A stretch of DNA of 64,000 bases from Liberiplasma sp046541015. Its GTDB lineage: Bacteria > Bacillota_I > Bacilli_A > Izemoplasmatales > Izemoplasmataceae. Of the stretch, positions 16,179-24,811 are shown piece after piece; within the stretch, counting starts at the first letter, position 1, and each line of letters opens with the position of its first letter. Location of the stretch: the NCBI GenBank assembly GCA_046541015.1, contig JBKHEA010000006.1, forward strand, positions 1 to 64,000. The letters run 5' to 3'. Below the pieces are notes generated by a model. That model was given only the letters and a program-made list of their open reading frames with translations. It was not told the origin of the DNA and did no database searches. The translations under genes were made by a program, and so were the position numbers.

Positions 16179-16518
16179 ACAAGAAGTTAGAATTACGACG
16201 AAAATTATTCGAGAATTGAGCTTGTTTTTTATGCTTCATGACTACCACGAGTTTACAATTGATTTAAAAGTTCTGCCTGAAGAAACAGTGTTTACCATAA
16301 CAATAATCGATGCAAGTGAAGACTTTTTAATGAAAATGACTGAAAAAATTTCTCGTGAACGTGAGCTTGAAGTAGAAACCTATGGCTGGGAACTCTTAGG
16401 CGATATTGATTCAAAAAGTGAACTAGAAATTTTAGGACTATTAATCGATTCAATTGACATTATTAAACAAAAGAATATTACCATTAAATTAGTGCGTAAA
16501 AACCGATATAAAAAGTAG
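16171..16518 (+). CDS. Hypothetical protein coupled to DUF1576
   Basis: 115 aa, GTG start with AAGGTGA upstream. It has no membrane segment; mixed alpha/beta with a hydrophobic-strand pattern (FTIDLKVL, VFTITIIDA) reminiscent of a small sensor or ATPase-like fold, but no family was recognised. Its coupling to the membrane protein suggests a cytosolic partner. Confidence 0.65.
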   Translation: MNKQEVRITTKIIRELSLFFMLHDYHEFTIDLKVLPEETVFTITIIDASEDFLMKMTEKISRERELEVETYGWELLGDIDSKSELEILGLLIDSIDIIKQKNITIKLVRKNRYKK

Positions 16519-16526
16519 GTGATGAC

Positions 16527-17015
16527 ATGAAAACATTATGTCTTTATGCTTCAAAAACAGGGGTTACTGAAGATATAGCTTTTGCATTAAAAGAAGAAGT
16601 ATCTATGGATGTAGTAAATATTAAAAATACTCATTATTTAAAGTTAGATGATTATGAAAAAATCATTATTGGTGCTAGCGTGCGCATTGGACGTGTTATT
16701 AAAATCATGCGTAAATTTGTAGCTAAAAATCAAGTAACACTCGCTAAGAAAAAAATAGGTTTTTTTGTCAGTGGTGCAGATATTAAGACAGACGTAAAAA
16801 CGCTGTTAAAAAGATCATACCCAAACGCATTAGTTGAAAAGGCAAGTTTTATGATTCACTGTGGCGGTGAATTTAGAATGGAAAAACTTAGTTTTTTTTC
16901 TAAATGGATTATAAAAAAAGTTAATGAAGAAAAAGTCAAAAAAGGTGATGATACACCTGTAATTGTTTTAAGTGATGCGATAGATACCTTAAAAGAAACA
17001 GTAAAAACATTTTAA
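16527..17015 (+). CDS. Flavodoxin-domain protein (HemG-like)
   Basis: 162 aa. The FMN phosphate loop YASKTGVTEDIA is at 7-18 and the isoalloxazine-side loop GASVRIGRVIKIM at about 50-62, as in HemG-type protoporphyrinogen dehydrogenases and related menaquinone-dependent flavodoxins. No haem biosynthesis genes are nearby, so a general redox role is as likely. Eight bp after the 115-aa gene, with AGGTGATG. Confidence 0.8.
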   Translation: MKTLCLYASKTGVTEDIAFALKEEVSMDVVNIKNTHYLKLDDYEKIIIGASVRIGRVIKIMRKFVAKNQVTLAKKKIGFFVSGADIKTDVKTLLKRSYPNALVEKASFMIHCGGEFRMEKLSFFSKWIIKKVNEEKVKKGDDTPVIVLSDAIDTLKETVKTF

Positions 17016-17044
17016 AAGTCCTAAAGATTATTTAGGACTTTTTT
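17014..17044. terminator. Bidirectional terminator
   Basis: AAAAGTCCTAAA (17014-17025) / TTTAGGACTTTT (17031-17042) between the flavodoxin gene and rnhC; the rnhC stop lies inside the stem. Confidence 0.85.
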
Positions 17045-17896
17045 AGTAGTAATAAAATGTTTTTTTGCGATGGTATCTAAAATAGATTCTCCATGTTTTT
17101 TTACTAAATATAAAGCTTGTTCATCAACATGTTTAGAAGCGCCTTTTAACAAAGTAACGCCTAATTTTTCACTTAGTTTATCCATGGCTTTAATATAAGC
17201 ATAACGCGCAATAATACTAGCTATAGCGACACTGGCAAATTTATCTTCCGCTTTTGTTTCAAATATACTCGGATATATCTTAAAATTAGAAGCTTTTAAA
17301 TAGTTTTTATAAAGGGTCTCACTACAAAACTGATCAATAACAATGGGAACAGCGTGTTGGATTTTTTCTTGTAATTTTTTATGCGTTTGAGCATGAAGGT
17401 GCGCTTTTAAGCTATGAGCATTTAATCCTTTGTCAAACTGTTCATTGTATTTTTTATTCGGCAGTACTAAAAGTGAATAAGGAATAAAAGTAACTAATTT
17501 TTCTGCAATTTTAACAATGGTATCATCACTTAAACTTTTAGAGTCTTTTATATTTAAACCTTTTAATTTATCAACAGAACTTTGATCTACATAAGCTGCA
17601 CAGACTGTTAAGGGGCCAAAATAATCACCAACCCCTGATTCATCACTGCCAATGCTTGTAAGATAAAAGTCTTTATCATTTTTAGTTATATCCAAGCGAT
17701 GCATCCAGTATTCATAGTGTTCTAAAGCTTCTTTACCTTGAAACATGACCTTTTTGGACTTGTAAAACTGTATGGTTAATCCTTCTTTTTTTACAAGGCC
17801 TATTTGATAGGGATTATTAGATTTTGATAGTACATTTTTATAATAATCTAAAAGGGTATCAAACTGTTTATCATCAAGTGATAAGACAAAGTTCAT
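17021..17896 (-). CDS. rnhC: Ribonuclease HIII
   Basis: 291 aa, full length. The catalytic motif GSDESGVGDYFGPL (Asp85, Glu86) and IKDSKSLSD are diagnostic of type 2 RNases H, and the N-terminal 65 residues form the TBP-like substrate-binding domain specific to RNase HIII. It removes RNA from RNA:DNA hybrids. Divergent from mutS2, as rnhC is near mutS2 in many Firmicutes. Confidence 0.95.
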   Translation of the reverse strand: MNFVLSLDDKQFDTLLDYYKNVLSKSNNPYQIGLVKKEGLTIQFYKSKKVMFQGKEALEHYEYWMHRLDITKNDKDFYLTSIGSDESGVGDYFGPLTVCAAYVDQSSVDKLKGLNIKDSKSLSDDTIVKIAEKLVTFIPYSLLVLPNKKYNEQFDKGLNAHSLKAHLHAQTHKKLQEKIQHAVPIVIDQFCSETLYKNYLKASNFKIYPSIFETKAEDKFASVAIASIIARYAYIKAMDKLSEKLGVTLLKGASKHVDEQALYLVKKHGESILDTIAKKHFITTKKVLNNL

Positions 17897-17964
17897 AAAA
17901 TCACATCCTTTATGTGTATTTTAGCACGAAATAGTGTAAAATGATATCGACAAGGAGTGATTTT

Positions 17965-20283
17965 ATGACCTTTGATATAAAGAAACTAGAATTTGATAAA
18001 ATCATTGAACTCATGCATGAAAAAGCAAGTACAGTGATGGGAAAAGAATGCATTAAAGCATTAACCCCATCAACGGATAAAACTCATATCGAACATGCCC
18101 TGCAAGAAACATTAGAAGGAACCCTTTTTATTAAAGAACGCATTGCCCCAACATTCACTGGTGTTTATGATATTAGAGATGCCATTAAACGCGCACGTAT
18201 TTTAGGGATTTTAAGTATTGATGATTTTATAGAAATCTGGCGTACGAATGAAGCGACAAAACGCATAAAACGAGAAGTATATCGGTTAAAAGAACGTATT
18301 GAAGAATCAGTAATGCTAGAAGCATACGCTGATAAACTTGAATTTGTTGATCAAATATCTGATGAGATTAGCAAAGTAATGAACGATCAAAAAGAAATAT
18401 TGTCTACTGCTTCAGTAACGTTAAAAACGATTAGAAACCAGTTAGAAATTACAGAAAGAAGAATTAGACAGACTCTTGAAAGTATTTTGAAATCTGAAGC
18501 TAAGAAGTTAACAGAAGCGATTATAACGATGCGTTATAACCGTTATGTAATCCCTGTTAAAATTTCTGATAAAAACTCGATTAAAGGAACGATTTTAGAT
18601 TATTCAAGTAGTGGTGAAACCGCGTTTATCGAACCTGATAGCATTAGAGAGTTAACGAGTAAATTAATGCGTTTAGAAGCAGATGAGAAAAAAGAGATTG
18701 AACGATTATTATATGGTCTAACGGTCATGATTGGCAATTATCACGATGTTATTAGCCAAAACTTAGTCAATCTTGCGCATTTAGATTTTGTCTTTGCTAA
18801 AGCAAAGTATGCTTATATAACAGAATCGACTAAACCAAAAATAGCTAAAAAAATCACATTACTTAAAGCTAGACATCCTCTTATTAATAAAGATGAAGTC
18901 GTTAGCAACTCTGTTTTATTTGATGATGATACTAAAAGTATGATTATTACTGGATCAAATACAGGGGGGAAAACCGTAACCTTAAAAACCGTTGGTCTTT
19001 TAGCACTCATGATGCAAAGTGGTTGTTTGATTCCAGCTAACGAAGAAAGTGCCTTACCAATATTTACCCAAATTCGTGCCGATATCGGTGATGAACAAAG
19101 TATTGAACAATCACTATCTACCTTTTCATCACACATGAAAAATATTATAAATATAGTTGATGAAGCCACTGAAGATGCGCTTATATTACTGGATGAAATC
19201 GGTAGTGGAACAGATCCTTTAGAAGGCTCATTTTTAGCAATGAGTATTTTAGATTATTTAATGGATCAGGGGGCGACTATTTTAGCAACGACCCATTACC
19301 CTGAGATTAAAGCTTATGCTTATAGTAATAAAGCGATTATGAATGCAAGTGTTGAGTTTGATGAAAAAACACTAAAACCAACCTATCGTTTACTATTAAG
19401 AACACCGGGGGAATCCCATGCTTTGTTAATCAGTGAACGACTTGGCTTAAAAAAGAGCATTATCGATGCCGCAAACCAACAAACCTTAACCAATCAAAAT
19501 GATATTACAATACTTATTAAATCGTTAAAGGATGAGGGAAAAAGACTCGATGCTCTAACCCAAAAATACGAAGCATTAGTTAAGGAAAATGAACAAGTTA
19601 ACCGTGATATTTTAAAATTAAGAAAACGTTTAGAAGAAGAGACATTAAAGATTAAGGAAAAACTTACGTTAGAAAATCAAGTCGTACTTGCGCAATTAAA
19701 AAAAGAAGCGTTAAGTTTAATTCAAGAACTAGAATCTATGAAAGAATCTAGCTTTAAGGCCCATGAACTTGCAGAACTAAAATATAAAACGAAACAGTTA
19801 GTGCCTGAACTAAATCAAGAAAAATCTAGTGACGATAGAGCCTATGAAGAAGGCGATCGAGTGTATATTATTCCGTTTAACCGTTATGGAGAACTCGTTA
19901 AAAAACAAAAAAAAGGCCATTGGTTAGTCAAAATGGGCGCCCTTAATAGCGTCTTCAAAGAAGAGGATTTTAAATATGCAGAAGATCAAAGCGTTAAAGA
20001 AAAGGAAAAACCAAAAACAAGTACTGTTAGTAAGAAAAGTGTTAAAGGAGAACTAGATTTAAGAGGCTTAAGAGTTCATGAGGCTGAAATTGAACTGCAT
20101 AAATACTTAGATGATTGTGCCCTTGCCAATATGCCTTTTGCAAGCATCATTCATGGATTTGGTACCCTTGCCTTAAGAAAAATGGTTCATGAGGTATTAA
20201 AAAATCATCCTCATGTCTCACGCTACCGAGATGGCGAAGGCGGCGAAGGGGGACAAGGTGTCACGATTATTTATTTTAAATAG
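17965..20283 (+). CDS. mutS2: MutS2 (RqcU-type) ATPase/endonuclease
   Basis: 772 aa from ATG 17965, preceded by AAGGAGTGA; the frame is open from 17941 but without a site. Walker A TGSNTGGKT at about 330, Walker B LILLDEIGSGTDP near 410, a long coiled-coil arm, and a C-terminal Smr domain (from about 695: GELDLRGLRVHEAEIEL and HGFGTLALRK). MutS2 of B. subtilis acts in rescue of collided ribosomes; others suppress recombination. No frameshift seen. Confidence 0.95.
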   Translation: MTFDIKKLEFDKIIELMHEKASTVMGKECIKALTPSTDKTHIEHALQETLEGTLFIKERIAPTFTGVYDIRDAIKRARILGILSIDDFIEIWRTNEATKRIKREVYRLKERIEESVMLEAYADKLEFVDQISDEISKVMNDQKEILSTASVTLKTIRNQLEITERRIRQTLESILKSEAKKLTEAIITMRYNRYVIPVKISDKNSIKGTILDYSSSGETAFIEPDSIRELTSKLMRLEADEKKEIERLLYGLTVMIGNYHDVISQNLVNLAHLDFVFAKAKYAYITESTKPKIAKKITLLKARHPLINKDEVVSNSVLFDDDTKSMIITGSNTGGKTVTLKTVGLLALMMQSGCLIPANEESALPIFTQIRADIGDEQSIEQSLSTFSSHMKNIINIVDEATEDALILLDEIGSGTDPLEGSFLAMSILDYLMDQGATILATTHYPEIKAYAYSNKAIMNASVEFDEKTLKPTYRLLLRTPGESHALLISERLGLKKSIIDAANQQTLTNQNDITILIKSLKDEGKRLDALTQKYEALVKENEQVNRDILKLRKRLEEETLKIKEKLTLENQVVLAQLKKEALSLIQELESMKESSFKAHELAELKYKTKQLVPELNQEKSSDDRAYEEGDRVYIIPFNRYGELVKKQKKGHWLVKMGALNSVFKEEDFKYAEDQSVKEKEKPKTSTVSKKSVKGELDLRGLRVHEAEIELHKYLDDCALANMPFASIIHGFGTLALRKMVHEVLKNHPHVSRYRDGEGGEGGQGVTIIYFK

Positions 20284-20297
20284 GTTATGCAATTTAT

Positions 20298-20326
20298 TTG
20301 TAATCGTGTATAATTATTAGTATAAT
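20298..20326 (+). promoter_or_regulatory. trxA promoter
   Basis: TTGTAA (20298-20303), exact 17-bp spacer, TATAAT (20321-20326). Confidence 0.8.
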
Positions 20327-20357
20327 GAGCGTGTAAATTAATTTAGGAGGAACGTAT

Positions 20358-20672
20358 ATGTCAAAAGTAGTATTCGCAGATAATACCAATTTAGAAGAAA
20401 TTGTTAAAGATGAAGCATTAGTGTTACTTGATTTTTATGCAGACTGGTGTGGACCTTGTAAAATGATCGGTCCAGTTTTAGAACAAGTCGCTAGTGAAAA
20501 CCCAGACATTAAAGTTGTTAAAGTAAACGTTGATGAAAACATCGGTTTAGCACAACAATATGGGGTACAAGGGATTCCTGCATTATTTGTATTAAAAGAA
20601 GGCGATGTAGTCGCACAAAAAGCGGGATTCATGCCTAAAGATGCCCTTGTTAACTGGGTACGCGGAGCTTAA
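20358..20672 (+). CDS. trxA: Thioredoxin
   Basis: 104 aa, standard length. Active site WCGPCK (Cys31, Cys34), and the cis-Pro loop GIPALFVLKEG. General cytosolic disulfide reductant. It has its own promoter and terminator, and a strong AGGAGG site. Confidence 0.97.
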   Translation: MSKVVFADNTNLEEIVKDEALVLLDFYADWCGPCKMIGPVLEQVASENPDIKVVKVNVDENIGLAQQYGVQGIPALFVLKEGDVVAQKAGFMPKDALVNWVRGA

Positions 20673-20677
20673 CATTT

Positions 20678-20703
20678 AAAAGCCTACACGTTAGGCTTTT
20701 TTT
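20678..20703 (+). terminator. trxA terminator
   Basis: AAAAGCCTA (20678-20686) / TAGGCTTTT (20692-20700), loop CACGT, then T-run. Confidence 0.88.
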
Positions 20704-20759
20704 CTGTTTAAAAACTGTCATTTTTATAAAAATCGTGTATAATTAAACACGGTGATTAT

Positions 20760-21617
20760 ATGGATGGTATTATAATAATAAATAAACCACTCGGCTTAAG
20801 TAGCCATGATTGTGTATCAACATTAAGAAAAGTATATAATACAAAAAAAGTTGGTCATTCAGGCACCTTAGATAAAGAGGCTAGTGGCGTATTGGTTTTA
20901 GGAATTAATAAAGGAACAAAATTACTTAATTATCTAAATCAAGATGATAAGATATACGCTTTTACCGTGAAATTTGGGATTTTAACGGATACCCTTGATC
21001 ATACCGGAACAATTCTAAAAGAAGAAAAAGTTCCTGCTTTAACTGGATTAAAAGAAACGCTTGAGACGTTTAAAGGGACTTACTACCAAGTGCCACCTAG
21101 TTACTCTGCGGTTAAAGTAAAGGGGAAGAAACTTTATGAATATGCAAGAAATAATGAAAGAATTCCAGATGTCTTACCAAGAGAAATTAAGATACATGAA
21201 CTTTATCAAACCGATAACTTAAATTCATTAAACCATCCTGATAGTGTCTCATTTATCGTGCATGCAAGTAAAGGTTTGTATGTTAGAAAATTAGCTTTAG
21301 ATTTAGCTATGAAACTTGGAACAATAGCCCATACTACGCGCATACACCGATTGAAAGCTGGACATTTCACGATTGAAGAAGCTATCCCACTAAGTCTAGT
21401 TAAGGCTGATACGCCTATTTTATCAATGAATGATGCTTTAAAAGATATGTCAAGCTATCAAGTTGATGAGGCTATGTATACTTTTATACAAAATGGTCGG
21501 CCATTACAATTAGATATAAAAGCACCTATTGTCAAACTTATCAATCAGGACCATCATCTCTTAGCAATTTATGAAAAAAAAGATACCATGTATTATGCTA
21601 AAAACGTATTCATGTAA
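20760..21617 (+). CDS. truB: tRNA pseudouridine-55 synthase
   Basis: 285 aa. The N terminus GIIIINKPLGLSSHD is diagnostic, and catalytic Asp38 lies in HSGTLDKEASGVLVLG. The usual motif is GTLDPxAxGVL, so Pro is replaced by Lys-Glu here. FKGTYYQVPPSYSAVKV and GLYVRKLALDL are also present. Followed at 12 bp by ribF, the common truB-ribF order. Confidence 0.95.
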   Translation: MDGIIIINKPLGLSSHDCVSTLRKVYNTKKVGHSGTLDKEASGVLVLGINKGTKLLNYLNQDDKIYAFTVKFGILTDTLDHTGTILKEEKVPALTGLKETLETFKGTYYQVPPSYSAVKVKGKKLYEYARNNERIPDVLPREIKIHELYQTDNLNSLNHPDSVSFIVHASKGLYVRKLALDLAMKLGTIAHTTRIHRLKAGHFTIEEAIPLSLVKADTPILSMNDALKDMSSYQVDEAMYTFIQNGRPLQLDIKAPIVKLINQDHHLLAIYEKKDTMYYAKNVFM

Positions 21618-21629
21618 AGAAGGATGTTT

Positions 21630-22532
21630 ATGGAAATTATAAAATTAAATGGCTTAAAAATTAAACCAAACACAGTTGCGGCAATCGGTTTTTTTGATGG
21701 AGTACATAAGGCACATCAGTCGTTGGTTCAAACGATGAAAGATATTGCTAGAAAAAAAGGCGCAGATACCGCTGTTATTACTTTTGATGTCCATCCTAAA
21801 AGTATTTTGTTTGATTTAGAATATAAATATATAACGCCGATAAACCGTAAAATTGAAGAATTAAGAGCACTCGATGTTCAAACGCTATATTTAATTGAAT
21901 TTTCAAAAGATAAAGCAAAGCTTACTCCAGAAGCGTTTATTGATTATTATTTGGCTGGACTTGATACATTAGTTTGCGGATTTGATTTTAAATTCGGTGT
22001 ACGTGCAAGTGGGAATGTGGAGACTTTAAAATCATACGCAAAGTTTCAAACTATTGTGGTTGATGAGCTCACGTATGGTGGCTATAAAATAGGTAGTACT
22101 CATATAAGAGATCTTATTTTAAGCGGTCAGGTGCATTTAATTAAAGAAACACTAGGTAAGGATTACTCAATTAAAGGAGAAGTCATTCACGGTGAGAAAA
22201 AGGGCCGTATGATTGGTTACCCTACTGCAAATATTGATACCAAAGATTACTTAATACCTAAAAAAGGTGTGTATGCAACGGTTACTTTAGTCGATGGTGT
22301 TTGGTATAAATCGATGTCAAGTATTGGTCATAATCCAACTTTAAACTGTAAATCTGACTTAAGTGTTGAAAGTTACATGTTTGATTTTGATCAACAAATA
22401 TATGGAAAAACGATTGAAATACGCTTTATTAAGCGTTTGCGTGATGAAATCAAATTTAATACTGTAGAGGCTTTAATTGCTCAAATCAAACAAGATGAAA
22501 CCGAGACGCTTAATTTATTAAATAATTTATAA
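21630..22532 (+). CDS. ribF: Bifunctional riboflavin kinase/FAD synthetase
   Basis: 300 aa from ATG 21630; AGAAGG then has 6-nt spacing, while ATG 21624 would abut it. The N-terminal adenylyltransferase domain has GFFDGVHKAHQSL, and FGVRASGN/ISSTxIR-like GSTHIRDLI. The C-terminal flavokinase domain has GRMIGYPTANI and VESYMFDFD. Makes FMN and FAD from riboflavin. Confidence 0.95.
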   Translation: MEIIKLNGLKIKPNTVAAIGFFDGVHKAHQSLVQTMKDIARKKGADTAVITFDVHPKSILFDLEYKYITPINRKIEELRALDVQTLYLIEFSKDKAKLTPEAFIDYYLAGLDTLVCGFDFKFGVRASGNVETLKSYAKFQTIVVDELTYGGYKIGSTHIRDLILSGQVHLIKETLGKDYSIKGEVIHGEKKGRMIGYPTANIDTKDYLIPKKGVYATVTLVDGVWYKSMSSIGHNPTLNCKSDLSVESYMFDFDQQIYGKTIEIRFIKRLRDEIKFNTVEALIAQIKQDETETLNLLNNL

Positions 22533-22538
22533 AAACAC

Positions 22539-22651
22539 TTGAAAGCTTGTTAGTTTATGCTATAATAGTAAACGCGCCTAATTCATGGATTATTGATACT
22601 CCAACGATAGTCTAAGAATTTGGATATAAAGCAAAGAAAAGGAGGAATACA
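22539..22651 (+). promoter_or_regulatory. rpsO promoter and structured leader
   Basis: TTGAAA (22539-22544), 16-bp spacer, TATAAT (22561-22566). The leader (about 22574-22640) contains partly complementary arms CCTAATTC and GAATTTGG flanking an internal region with GGATTATTGATACTCC, and may be an autoregulatory S15-binding leader as known from other Firmicutes. The structure was not computed. Confidence 0.5.
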
Positions 22652-22921
22652 ATGGCTCTTACAAAAGAAGAAAAATTAGCGATTGTTGAAGCGTATCGTT
22701 TAAAAGATGGGGATACAGGATCACCTGAAGTTCAAATTGCCATCTTAACAAAAGAAATTGTTGACTTAAACGAACATTTAAAAGTTCACCGTCATGACCA
22801 TGCATCTCGTCGTGGACTCATGAAAAAAGTTGGACATCGTCGTAACTTACTTAAATATTTAGCGAAAAAAGATGTTAACCGCTACCGTGAACTTATCAAA
22901 AAACTCGGACTAAGAGGCTAA
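22652..22921 (+). CDS. rpsO: Ribosomal protein S15
   Basis: 89 aa, full length. GSPEVQIAILTKEI and LKVHRHDHASRRGLMKKVG are the 16S-binding signatures. Own promoter and terminator; strong GGAGG site. Confidence 0.98.
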   Translation: MALTKEEKLAIVEAYRLKDGDTGSPEVQIAILTKEIVDLNEHLKVHRHDHASRRGLMKKVGHRRNLLKYLAKKDVNRYRELIKKLGLRG

Positions 22922-22924
22922 AGT

Positions 22925-22951
22925 AAATAAGCGCTATGCGCTTATTTTTTT
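22925..22951 (+). terminator. rpsO terminator
   Basis: AAATAAGCGC (22925-22934) / GCGCTTATTT (22938-22947) followed by T-run. Confidence 0.9.
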
Positions 22952-23031
22952 TATGGTTTTATTGGATTGTCTCTTTTAAAAGACGTGCCTATGATTTATA
23001 ATGATACCTGAAAGCATGAAAGGGTGAAACC

Positions 23032-24150
23032 ATGATAAAAAAAGAAAAACGTATAACGTTATTGGTGAATTTAGCGATAACGGTTTTAATTTTACTTATA
23101 ATATACCTAATAAGAGAACTTTTTTCTAATGAAATTAGTCGGTTTATGACAGCTTTTGTGGCTATTTTATTACCGTTTTCTATCGCATTATTTATCAGTT
23201 ATTTGGTTGCTCCTGTGTTTAAGCTATTAGAAAAACGAATCAAACAAAAAAATCGTATGCTTAATACGGTTATTGTCTTTTCTGCGATCACCGTGATTTT
23301 GATTATATTTGGCCGTTTTGCTGGACTCCTTATTTATGAACAAGGATTATTGTTCTTAGAAAACGATTGGCCAAGGATTGTTACTTATTTTGAAAATCTT
23401 GTCTCCAATGATTCAATATTCTCACCCATGATTGAGTTTATTTTAGATCGTGTTACTATTGGATCTAGTGAACCAATTAGAGTTGATATTTATAGAATCT
23501 TTCAAAGTATTACAACCATTATTATCACAATTGTTTTAGTTCCAGTATTCTTATTCTTTATTTTAAATGATCGAGAAAACATTTATGAAAGTTTATTAGC
23601 TATTATTCCTAAAAAGTATCGTCATCACGCTATTGAACTTACTAAAAGAGCTAACAAAGTTGTTGAAGAATACTTTAACGGACGTTTTATAACTATGACA
23701 GTTATGGCGGTTGTGTTTACGATTATGTTTTTTATATTAGGGTTTGATCAAAGAAGTGTATTATTTGGATTTATGTTAGGATTCTTTGACGTCGTTCCTT
23801 ATGTAGGACCGTTTATTGCAATTATTTTACCCGTGCTTTACAGTTTAACAGAAACCGATTTACTTTTTAATGAGTATGCACCCATAGCAATATTAGTGTT
23901 TAATATTATTGGTCAGATGATTCAAAATAATGTCGCTCAACCAATATTTATGGCAAAAGAAACTAAAATACATCCGTTACTTGTTTTAAGTGCTTTTGTT
24001 TTCTTTGGCTATTTATTTGGTGTTGTTGGGTTAATCTTAGCTATACCAATCACAGGAACTATTAAAGCGACAATAGAATACATTAAAGAACAATATAAAG
24101 ATGAACTAAAATTAAGTGATAAAGAAAGTGAAGCAGTAAAAGATATTTAG
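23032..24150 (+). CDS. AI-2E family transporter (YdiK/PerM-type)
   Basis: 372 aa with about eight helices: two pairs at the N terminus, a soluble central region around 120-150, and the C-terminal conserved part with FFDVVPYVGPFIAIILP and the following NVAQPIFM. The family includes autoinducer-2 exporters and Na+/H+ antiporters, so the substrate is open. 24 bp upstream of a UPF0316 gene, likely one operon. Confidence 0.8.
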   Translation: MIKKEKRITLLVNLAITVLILLIIYLIRELFSNEISRFMTAFVAILLPFSIALFISYLVAPVFKLLEKRIKQKNRMLNTVIVFSAITVILIIFGRFAGLLIYEQGLLFLENDWPRIVTYFENLVSNDSIFSPMIEFILDRVTIGSSEPIRVDIYRIFQSITTIIITIVLVPVFLFFILNDRENIYESLLAIIPKKYRHHAIELTKRANKVVEEYFNGRFITMTVMAVVFTIMFFILGFDQRSVLFGFMLGFFDVVPYVGPFIAIILPVLYSLTETDLLFNEYAPIAILVFNIIGQMIQNNVAQPIFMAKETKIHPLLVLSAFVFFGYLFGVVGLILAIPITGTIKATIEYIKEQYKDELKLSDKESEAVKDI

Positions 24151-24174
24151 TGCAAAAAATTAAGGAGTGAAATT

Positions 24175-24717
24175 ATGGCAGAAATATTAAATCAAATTCC
24201 GCCAATAGTCTTATATTTATTAATTTTTATTGTCAAATGTTTTGAAGTCTCTATGGCTACAGTACGTATAGTCTTAATTACCAAAAACGAGCGTGTTAAA
24301 GGCGCAACTATTGGCTTTTTTGAGGTTATTATCTGGGTCATTGTCGCTTCAACGGTTTTAACGAATGTTACAGAAGACCCTATAAAGGTTGTCGTTTATG
24401 CCTTAGCCTTTGCGGTTGGAAACTTATTTGGAAGCATTATCGAAAATAAGATGGCTTTAGGAACAGTCAATATTGAAGCCATTGTTAAAAAAGTGAATGG
24501 CAAAAAGCTTTCCATTGAGTTACGCGATATGGGCTTTGCGGTGACCGCAGTTGATGCCTATGGTCGCGATGATCGTAAGGAAATTTTATATATGCACATT
24601 CCAAGAAAACGCACAAAAGAAACCATTGAGGTAATCAAGCGTTATCAAAGCGATGTAGTGATTACAGTTAATGATATTAAACCAGTTTATGGTGGTCATG
24701 GTATCTTAAGAAAATAA
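24175..24717 (+). CDS. UPF0316 (DUF5698/DUF2179) membrane protein
   Basis: 180 aa. Three N-terminal helices with the motif TVRIVLITKNERVKGATIGF, followed by a cytosolic DUF2179-like domain (GFAVTAVDAYGRDDRKEILY). The family is uncharacterised. RBS AAGGAGTG. Confidence 0.8.
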   Translation: MAEILNQIPPIVLYLLIFIVKCFEVSMATVRIVLITKNERVKGATIGFFEVIIWVIVASTVLTNVTEDPIKVVVYALAFAVGNLFGSIIENKMALGTVNIEAIVKKVNGKKLSIELRDMGFAVTAVDAYGRDDRKEILYMHIPRKRTKETIEVIKRYQSDVVITVNDIKPVYGGHGILRK

Positions 24718-24740
24718 GCGACTAGAGGTCGCTTTTTCTA
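24716..24740 (+). terminator. Intrinsic terminator before pnp
   Basis: AAGCGAC (24716-24722) / GTCGCTT (24728-24734), TAGAG loop and T-run. Confidence 0.8.
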
Positions 24741-24811
24741 TACAAAATGACCATTTTATGTTATTATAATTAACTGTAGAAAATAAAAGATAAGAGAAAA
24801 GAGGAAAAAGA

